Both the position numbers and the translations under genes were made by a program. 64,000 bases of DNA from Streptomyces sp. NBC_00335 (lineage in GTDB: Bacteria; Actinomycetota; Actinomycetes; Streptomycetales; Streptomycetaceae), in NCBI RefSeq assembly GCF_036127095.1, contig NZ_CP108006.1:8361501-8425500 (forward strand). Direction: 5' to 3'. A model generated the notes under the pieces. It worked only from the letters and a program-made list of their open reading frames with translations, ran no database searches and was not told the DNA's origin. Position 1 is the stretch's first letter. Each line of letters starts with the position of its first letter. This document shows, piece after piece, positions 58,586 through 64,000 of this stretch.

Positions 58586-60793
58586 TCATCGGCGCGCGTG
58601 GGCGTGCGTACGGACGACGGTGCGGCTCGGTGAGCAACGGCCCGGGGCGCACCGCCTCGCGGTGACCGGTGGAGGCCGGGGCGCCGGCTGCGGCGCTTTG
58701 GGCTTCAGCGCCTTGGGTGCCCACCAGTTCAGGCCGCCGGCCAGGCGCATGAGCGCCGGTACGAGGACGCCCCGTACGAGCGTGGCGTCGAGGAGGACGC
58801 CCAGACCGGCGCCGATGCCGAAGAACTGCAGGAGGGAGACCTGGGAGGTGCCGAAGCTCAGGAGGGTGAATGCGAGCAGGGCGCCGGCTGTGGTGACGAT
58901 GCCTCCCGTCCGGGCGATGCCCGTGACGATCGAGTCGGTGTTGTTCGCCCCGGCGTCGTGCGCCTCCTTGATCCGGGCCAGGACGAACACCTCGTAGTCC
59001 ACCGAGAGCCCGAAGAGGATGCAGAACAGCAGCACCGGCATGGTCGTGCTGAGCGGTCCGGGCGTGAAACCGAGCAGGCCGCTCAGATGGCCCGTCTGGA
59101 AGATCCACACCATCGCTCCCAGGACGGCCGTCAGGCTCAGGGCGTTCAGCGCGATGGCCTTGAGGGGCAGGAGCAGGCTGCGGGTGAAGCCGAAGAGCAG
59201 CAGGAACGTGGTGACGGTGATCAGGGCGAGCGCCGGCGGAATCCGGTCGCCCACCGTGTCCTTGGCGTCGACCAGTACCGCGCTCGGTCCGCCGACCAGG
59301 ACCTCGGTGCCCGCCGGGGCGGGGATCTCGCGGACTTCGTGCACGAGCTGCTGGGCAGCCCGCGAGCGGGGGTCGACCCGCGGCACCACGGAGAGCTGGG
59401 CCAGACCGTCGTCCGCGGGCCCGGCGACCCGGGAAACCCGGGCGACGTGGGGGAGCGCGGACAGCCTGCGGACGTAGTCCTCACCCGCGGACCGGGGCGC
59501 CGTGCCCGTCACGGAGACGGTGAGCGCGTCGGCGCCCCTCATGTCGAACGCGTCGCGCACCAGGTCACCGGTCTGCCGGCTGGACGCGCTCGTCGGCAGC
59601 GCCCGGTCGTCCGGGGTGGCGAAACCGGCGTGCGCGAACGGCGCGGCCAGGACCACCAGCAGGCCGATCACCGGCAGCGCCGCGAGCAGCGGGCGGCGTA
59701 CGACGATCCGCGCCAGCCCCTCCCAGAAGCGCGATCCGGAGCCCGTACGGGCCCTGCGGCGCCACGGCACGGGCCAGGCGTTCACGCGCTTGCCGAGCAG
59801 CGTGAGCAGAGCGGGCAGGACGGTCACGGCGCTCGCGGCGGCGATGGCCACCACGGCGATGCCCGCGTAGGCGAAGGAGCGCAGGAAGTACGGCGGGAAC
59901 ACCAGCAGCGTCGCGAGCGCGGCGCAGACCGTCGCGGCACTGAAGGCGATCGTGTGGCCGGCGGTGCGCACGGTCCGGATGGCGGCCGTCCGCGGCAGGT
60001 ACCCGGCGGCGAGCTCCTCGCGGAACCGCGAGACGATCAGCAGCCCGTAGTCGATGCCCAGCCCCAGGCCGAGCGCCGTGGTGAGGTTCAGCGCGAACAC
60101 CGACACGTCGGTGACGGAGCCGAGGACGCTCAGGACCAGCAGGGTCCCGGCGATGGCGAGGACCCCGATCAGCAGCGGCAGTGCGGCGGCCACGACGCTG
60201 CCGAACGCCAGGACCAGCAGGATCAGGGTGCCCGGCAGCACGACGGCCTCGGCACGCTTCAGGTCGGACTCCGCGATGTCCTGAAGCTCCGCGTCGGTGA
60301 GCGCCGACCCTCCCACGTGCACGGTCAGGGCCGCGTCGGAAGCGCCGCGGGCGGTCAGCTCCGCGCTCAGCCGCTCGACCCGCGCACCGAGCTGTTCGCC
60401 CTCCCCGTCCACGTGCGCGACCAGCATGGCCGCGTCGCCGACCCGGCTGCGCAGCTCCGCCGCGCCACCGGTCCAGTACGAGGCCACGCCGCTCACGTGC
60501 GGCTGGGCGGCGAGCCGACGGGTCAGTTCCTCGCCCTCGCTCCGGGCCGCCGGGCCGTCGACGGAACCGTCGCGGGCCTGTGCGACGACGATCAGGTTGG
60601 GGGATGCCCCCAGGTGCTCGGCGGCCATGCGGGCGGCGCGGCTGGACTGGGACCGGGGATCGTCGTACCCCTGCGTCTTCAGCCGGCCGGTGGCCTCCGC
60701 GCCGAACACGACGGACAGGGCGAGGAACACGAGGGCGGCGAAGAGGACGAGTCCGGGACGGCGGGTCACGAAGACACCTGCACGACGGGACAT
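58586..60793 (-). CDS. MMPL family transporter
   Basis: A 735-residue RND-type membrane protein with about twelve segments in two halves, each with a soluble loop. Family marks are GLGLGIDYGLLIVSRFREEL in the first half and LFGLSVDYEVFVLARIKEAH in the second. Actinobacterial MMPL proteins export lipids and lipid-like natural products. The ATG at 60793 follows GGAGACCCCG. It is the first gene of the PKS transcription unit and probably exports the product or a lipid-tailed intermediate. Confidence 0.92.
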   Translation of the reverse strand: MSRRAGVFVTRRPGLVLFAALVFLALSVVFGAEATGRLKTQGYDDPRSQSSRAARMAAEHLGASPNLIVVAQARDGSVDGPAARSEGEELTRRLAAQPHVSGVASYWTGGAAELRSRVGDAAMLVAHVDGEGEQLGARVERLSAELTARGASDAALTVHVGGSALTDAELQDIAESDLKRAEAVVLPGTLILLVLAFGSVVAAALPLLIGVLAIAGTLLVLSVLGSVTDVSVFALNLTTALGLGLGIDYGLLIVSRFREELAAGYLPRTAAIRTVRTAGHTIAFSAATVCAALATLLVFPPYFLRSFAYAGIAVVAIAAASAVTVLPALLTLLGKRVNAWPVPWRRRARTGSGSRFWEGLARIVVRRPLLAALPVIGLLVVLAAPFAHAGFATPDDRALPTSASSRQTGDLVRDAFDMRGADALTVSVTGTAPRSAGEDYVRRLSALPHVARVSRVAGPADDGLAQLSVVPRVDPRSRAAQQLVHEVREIPAPAGTEVLVGGPSAVLVDAKDTVGDRIPPALALITVTTFLLLFGFTRSLLLPLKAIALNALSLTAVLGAMVWIFQTGHLSGLLGFTPGPLSTTMPVLLFCILFGLSVDYEVFVLARIKEAHDAGANNTDSIVTGIARTGGIVTTAGALLAFTLLSFGTSQVSLLQFFGIGAGLGVLLDATLVRGVLVPALMRLAGGLNWWAPKALKPKAPQPAPRPPPVTARRCAPGRCSPSRTVVRTHAHARR

Positions 60794-60878
60794 CGGGGTC
60801 TCCGATCCGGGTGGCGGTTCGTCCTGCTCTGGTGCAGGACGGCGGACCTCCACCGTGCCCCGGCCGGGGGGCGGGGCC

Positions 60879-60892
60879 GTAGCCCCGGCTAC
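60879..60892. promoter_or_regulatory. Inverted repeat upstream of the MMPL gene
   Basis: GTAGCC (60879-60884) and GGCTAC (60887-60892) form a perfect palindrome with a 2-base centre, 86 bp before the MMPL ATG and beside the TetR remnant. It could be the operator of the lost TetR. Confidence 0.45.
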
Positions 60893-60964
60893 TCGTTACT
60901 TGACAGGAGCCCTCCGTGCGTCCTGGCTCGTCCCCCACCCTCCCTCGGGGCGCTCCGTGCCGGA

Positions 60965-61288
60965 CGGCTTGAGCAGACCCGGCAGCTGATCCTCGCCATG
61001 CTGAGCTCCAAGGCGGCCCGACCGCTGCGGGAGCAGGGCCGCAGACACCGGTGCCAGTCGGTGGAGGCGGCGCTGGCCGAGCTCACGGCGCAGGCCGACC
61101 CGGTGGCCCGCCGCCGCGCGGTCGCCGTGCTGTACCTGCTGGTCAGCGCCCCGGACTGGCAGGCCATGCGGCTGCAGGCGGGGCTCTACGGGGCCGAGGC
61201 CGGCAAGGCTGCCGCCTGGGCGGTGCGGGTGCTCACGGACGAGCTGCGCCGAGACCCGGACGGCCCGCTACGGGACCCGGGCGGATGA
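60965..61288 (+). pseudogene. C-terminal remnant of a TetR regulator
   Basis: The frame ending at 61288 reads QSVEAALAELTAQADPVARR, RAVAVLYLLVSAPDWQAMRL and YGAEAGKAAAWAVRVLTDEL, the pattern of TetR ligand-domain C-termini. No helix-turn-helix is found upstream: the frame before about 60965 is Pro/Arg-rich and contains no convincing start. Either the 5' half was deleted or the gene is decayed. It sits head-to-head with the MMPL-PKS operon, where a pathway repressor would be expected. Confidence 0.6.
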
Positions 61289-61303
61289 CCGGCGAGGAGG
61301 AGG

Positions 61304-61480
61304 GTGGGGGATTCGGCGCACTCGGCCGCCGCGCTCGCCCACCGTGAGCGGCTCGGGCTGCCCGGCCGCCCCAGAGTGGCAGTGGTGGTGCAGGAGCTGG
61401 TGGTACCCGAGCGCGCCGGGGTCCTGCCGCCTCCGTCTGCTCCGGCGCCGACCGATGACCGGGGCCGCGCCCCGCACTGA
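61304..61480 (+). CDS. Short possible ORF, doubtful
   Basis: 58 residues from a GTG after GAGGAGGAGG. The translation VGDSAHSAAALAHRERLGLP then a Pro/Ala tail has no recognised family. Listed because the ribosome site is good; probably not a gene. Confidence 0.2.
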   Translation: MGDSAHSAAALAHRERLGLPGRPRVAVVVQELVVPERAGVLPPPSAPAPTDDRGRAPH

Positions 61481-61694
61481 CCCGCGCCGGCCGGTCACCG
61501 ACACGCCCGCCTACCGCAGCCCCGGCAGGGCGTTTCCAGATGGCCTGTCACACGCCTGTGACGCGGACCGGACCATTCCACCCACACAAGATCACTAGTT
61601 TTCCTTCCGTAGCCGGCAGCCCGAACTCAACGGCCTCCACCGGAAGAGACCACGGCGGCTCTCCCCACCCACGGCAAAGCTCCAAGGAATCGTC

Positions 61695-62576
61695 ATGCGT
61701 ACCGCGCTCCGCGTCACCACCACCGCCCTTGCCCTCTTCGGCGCGGCGATCGTCGCCCCCGCCACGGCCTTCGCGGCCCCTGCCCCTGCCCCGGCCCAGC
61801 AGGATTCCCCCGCGCGCACCCTGGTGGTCGCCGAGAACTGCGTCAAGAGCCAGGTCATCCCGTCCCTGTTCGACGGCCTGACGGTCAAGCTGACCAACAG
61901 TGCCCACACCGGCGCCACGGCGCAGCTGCGCGACGAGAGCGGCAAGGTACTCGGCACGGTCGACCAGTCCAAGCCGCTGGACCTGGCCAACGGCCTGCGG
62001 ATCGACGGCGTGCTGTCCACCGCGCCCGTCTTCAAGCAGCGCACCCAGGGCGGCGACGCGCCGTGGACCGCCACCGCGTTCCCGAAGCTGCCCAAGGACT
62101 GCAACACCGCCGGCAGCCTCTACTCCACGACGAAGTTCGGCAGCCTGACCGTCAAGACCTACAAGGCCGGCCCGCAGCTCTTCAGCTCGTACATCGTCGA
62201 GAACGGCAAGCGTGTCGGCTTCCTGCACCCGGCGCCCAACGCCTACCAGGACGTCCGCAAGGTCGGCGACCGCTACGTCCGCCTCACCGTCGACGGCGAG
62301 ATCCACAGCTGGACCGGTGCCACCACCGTCTCCCCGAAGCTCGGCGTCTATTCGGTCGCGGGCGGCACGAAGGTCCGCCTGGTGAAGAAGGACGGGCTGT
62401 ACGGCGTCCAGATGACCTCGCGCGGCACCTGGAGCAACTGGACCTACTTCGCCAAGGGCAAGCCCGTGATCCTCCAGTCCGACAACACCATCGTCGTGCT
62501 GAACGCGAACGGCACCCTCTCCAACTTCGTCTACGGCATCGCCCGTCAGACCGCACCGGTCTGGAACCGCGCCTGA
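61695..62576 (+). CDS. Secreted protein of unknown function
   Basis: A 293-residue exported protein with a classic signal peptide (ALALFGAAIVAPATAFA, cut near residue 28) and a Pro/Ala linker. The mature part is beta-rich: VKLTNSAHTGATAQLRDESG, IENGKRVGFLHP-type and GVYSVAGGTKVRLVKKDGLY segments. Two Cys (about 49 and 136) could bond. I do not recognise a family or catalytic motif. A perfect terminator lies about 100 bp downstream. Confidence 0.75.
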   Translation: MRTALRVTTTALALFGAAIVAPATAFAAPAPAPAQQDSPARTLVVAENCVKSQVIPSLFDGLTVKLTNSAHTGATAQLRDESGKVLGTVDQSKPLDLANGLRIDGVLSTAPVFKQRTQGGDAPWTATAFPKLPKDCNTAGSLYSTTKFGSLTVKTYKAGPQLFSSYIVENGKRVGFLHPAPNAYQDVRKVGDRYVRLTVDGEIHSWTGATTVSPKLGVYSVAGGTKVRLVKKDGLYGVQMTSRGTWSNWTYFAKGKPVILQSDNTIVVLNANGTLSNFVYGIARQTAPVWNRA

Positions 62577-62636
62577 TCATCCGCCGACCGGCCGCCGCCC
62601 CCTGCCGCTCACCCACTGACCCGGCTCGGGCACCGT

Positions 62637-62668
62637 CCCACCCGCATCACCCGCATCACCCGCACCAC
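62637..62668. repeat. Short 9-bp tandem repeat
   Basis: CACCCGCAT is repeated about three times just upstream of the strong terminator; too short to interpret. Confidence 0.5.
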
Positions 62669-62672
62669 CCCG

Positions 62673-62715
62673 AAGGGGGCCGCCTCGGCAGACACTCTGC
62701 CGAGGCGGCCCCCTT
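62673..62715. terminator. Perfect 20-bp bidirectional terminator hairpin
   Basis: The arms 62673-62692 and 62696-62715 are fully complementary, with a 3-base loop, between the convergent secreted-protein and HxlR genes. The A/T ends (AA...TT) give short T-runs on both strands. Confidence 0.9.
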
Positions 62716-62755
62716 CCGTGCGTGGAGTCCCTTTCGCTCCTGATCGCTGCTGAGT

Positions 62756-63283
62756 TCAGGAGCCTTCGATCGGCCCGGCCCGGTCCCAGCCGGGCGCTCG
62801 CACGTCGATCGTGAGACCTCCCGCCCCGACCTCCTCACCGCAGGTCCGGCACGTCGACGTCAGATCCAGGTCGTGCTCGGTGTCGTGTTCCGAACCGGGC
62901 CCGCCGCGATGGCGGAAGGCGACCGGGGGAGTGTCGACCGCCCAGCGATCGCCCCAGGCCAGAAGCGCGCGCATCACCGGTGCGAGGTCACGGCCGGCCT
63001 CCGTGAGGTGGTACTCGAAGCGCAACGGGCGCTCGCTGTAGGCGTGGCGCTCGACCACGCCCGCCTCCTCCAGAGCGCGGAGTCTGGCGGCGAGGCGGTC
63101 GCGGGGAGCGCCGGTGTTGCGCACGATCTGGTCGAAGCGCTGGTTGCCGTAGAAGATCTCGCGGATCGCCAGGAGGGCCCAGCGTTCGCCGACGAGTTGC
63201 AGTGCGGCGGCCACGGAGCACGGCCGGCCGGGCACTTCGGGGTGCGGAACCGAGTTCTCGCCCTGCTTCGCGTTCGAGGTCAC
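62756..63283 (-). CDS. HxlR family transcriptional regulator
   Basis: A 175-residue winged-helix regulator: PCSVAAALQLVGERWALLAI, REIFYGNQRFDQIVRNTGAP, RDRLAARLRALEEAGVVERH and FEYHLTEAGRDLAPVMRALL are standard HxlR elements. The C-terminal extension carries a CxxC pair (TSTCRTCGEEVG) that may bind zinc or respond to redox. It is divergent from an MFS exporter with a palindrome between them. Confidence 0.92.
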   Translation of the reverse strand: MTSNAKQGENSVPHPEVPGRPCSVAAALQLVGERWALLAIREIFYGNQRFDQIVRNTGAPRDRLAARLRALEEAGVVERHAYSERPLRFEYHLTEAGRDLAPVMRALLAWGDRWAVDTPPVAFRHRGGPGSEHDTEHDLDLTSTCRTCGEEVGAGGLTIDVRAPGWDRAGPIEGS

Positions 63284-63307
63284 GTCCCCATCCTCTCTCT
63301 AGTGCGT

Positions 63308-63325
63308 TGTGTTTTCAAACTCACA
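63308..63325. promoter_or_regulatory. Candidate HxlR operator
   Basis: GTTT-TC-AAAC (63311-63320) is a perfect core palindrome flanked by GTG and CAC arms, in the short gap between the divergent HxlR and MFS genes. Confidence 0.55.
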
Positions 63326-63342
63326 CGGCTAGCCTCCGGTCC

Positions 63343-64000
63343 ATGACAGTTGGAAAATCAAACCCTCACAGGGCGACCCGAGCCGTGTTCGCGACGGTCG
63401 TGGCCGCGGTCTTCATGTCCAACCTCGACCTCTTCATCGTCAACGTGGCCCTCCCGGCGATCGGCCGCTCGTTCGGCGACAGCGACCTCGGCTCCCTGTC
63501 CTGGGTCCTCAACGGCTACGCGATCGTCTTCGCCGCGCTCCTCGTGCCCGCCGGCCGCATCGCCGACCGCTCCGGCCACAAGCCGGTCTTCCTGACGGGA
63601 TTGGCGGTGTTCACCCTCGCCTCGGTCGGCTGCGCACTCGCCCCGAACGTCGAGACGCTGGTCGCGGCACGGCTCGTACAGGCCGCCGGCGCGGCGCTGC
63701 TGATGCCGACGTCGCTCGCACTGCTGCTCGACACGACGGCGCCCGAGAAGCGCGCCGGGGCGGTGCGGGCCTGGGCGTCGATCGGCGGGATCGCCGCCGG
63801 ACTCGGACCGGTGGCCGGCGGGCTGCTGGCCGAGGCCGGATGGCGCTGGGTGTTCATCGTCAACGTGCCGGTGGGGGTCGCGGCCTTCGTCCTCGGAGCC
63901 AAGGTGCTGCCGTCGCCCGGACGCGCCGGGGCGCAGAAGAGCCCGCTGCCCGACCTGTTCGGTGCCGCCCTTCTCACCGGATCGATCGCAGCGCTCGCAC
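63343..64000 (+). CDS. MFS transporter, DHA2-type, truncated by window edge
   Basis: The first 219 residues of a drug:H+ antiporter. MSNLDLFIVNVALPAIGRSF is the DHA2 N-terminus; VPAGRIADRSGHKPVFLTG is the loop 2-3 MFS motif; GLGPVAGGLLAEAGWRWVFI is motif C, characteristic of exporters. The frame is open at the right edge. The divergent HxlR repressor probably controls it. Confidence 0.9.
   Translation, partial: MTVGKSNPHRATRAVFATVVAAVFMSNLDLFIVNVALPAIGRSFGDSDLGSLSWVLNGYAIVFAALLVPAGRIADRSGHKPVFLTGLAVFTLASVGCALAPNVETLVAARLVQAAGAALLMPTSLALLLDTTAPEKRAGAVRAWASIGGIAAGLGPVAGGLLAEAGWRWVFIVNVPVGVAAFVLGAKVLPSPGRAGAQKSPLPDLFGAALLTGSIAALA

Noticed and set aside
58431..59108. 226-residue N-terminal extension of the PKS frame
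   Set aside because: It overlaps the MMPL gene, is Pro/Arg-rich, and the KS domain begins immediately after the ATG at 58430, which has a good ribosome site.

Overview
The window is high-GC DNA (roughly 70 percent by eye) with strong G/C preference at third codon positions, many GTG and TTG starts, 4-base start/stop overlaps and GC-rich hairpin terminators. Together with the gene content (LAL-type LuxR regulator, PucR, HxlR, GlxA-like and SMI1/KNR4 proteins, MMPL exporter, Sfp-type transferase, type I PKS) this points to a Streptomyces or close relative. It looks like ordinary to accessory chromosome. I see no rRNA, tRNA, CRISPR array, phage or insertion sequence.

Layout. 1-3.2 kb: the start of a large LAL regulator (cut by the left edge) and a secreted cutinase/PET-hydrolase-like polyesterase. 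3.4-9.7 kb: a PucR regulator divergent from a complete five-gene branched-chain-amino-acid-type ABC importer ending in a perfect terminator. 9.8-15.3 kb: GNAT, cold-shock protein, TOBE regulator plus TauE/SafE permease, PadR/HAAS pair with an operator, AraC regulator and methyltransferase. 15.4-18.8 kb: a beta-glucoside-type PTS locus (EIIBCA plus BglG-like antiterminator) preceded by an RNA antiterminator whose hairpin loop is expanded and which overlaps a U-tract terminator. 18.8-22.6 kb: NarL-type two-component system divergent from an ABC exporter. 22.6-28.1 kb: secreted endonuclease/exonuclease/phosphatase-fold protein, SUKH protein, and a 1112-residue protein joining an alpha/beta hydrolase to a P-loop NTPase and a repeat-rich helical tail, which resembles STAND immune proteins. 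28.2-33.2 kb: regulator/target pairs (TetR, MFS/GlxA, ABM monooxygenase/MerR), several with clear palindromic operators, and one frameshifted membrane protein. 33.2-41.3 kb: poorly characterised and decaying genes, plus an unusual overlapping pair: a CdsA-like CTP transferase and a GNAT-aminotransferase fusion. 41.4-51.4 kb: HTH regulator, divergent CSD protein, thioesterase, methyltransferase, and an OmpR-type two-component system divergent from a MacB-like ABC transporter whose two permease genes are separated by a 21-bp minisatellite. 51.5-61.3 kb: a compact biosynthetic cluster with MMPL exporter, KS-AT-ACP-alpha-oxoamine synthase megaenzyme, Sfp-type phosphopantetheinyl transferase and alpha/beta hydrolase, bordered by a TetR remnant. 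61.7-64 kb: secreted protein, HxlR regulator and a divergent MFS exporter cut by the right edge.

The strongest leads are the hydrolase-NTPase fusion at 24.8-28.1 kb, the RedL-like PKS/oxoamine synthase cluster at 52-61 kb, and the expanded RAT in front of the PTS gene. All calls come from reading the sequence and from family knowledge; no database search was run.
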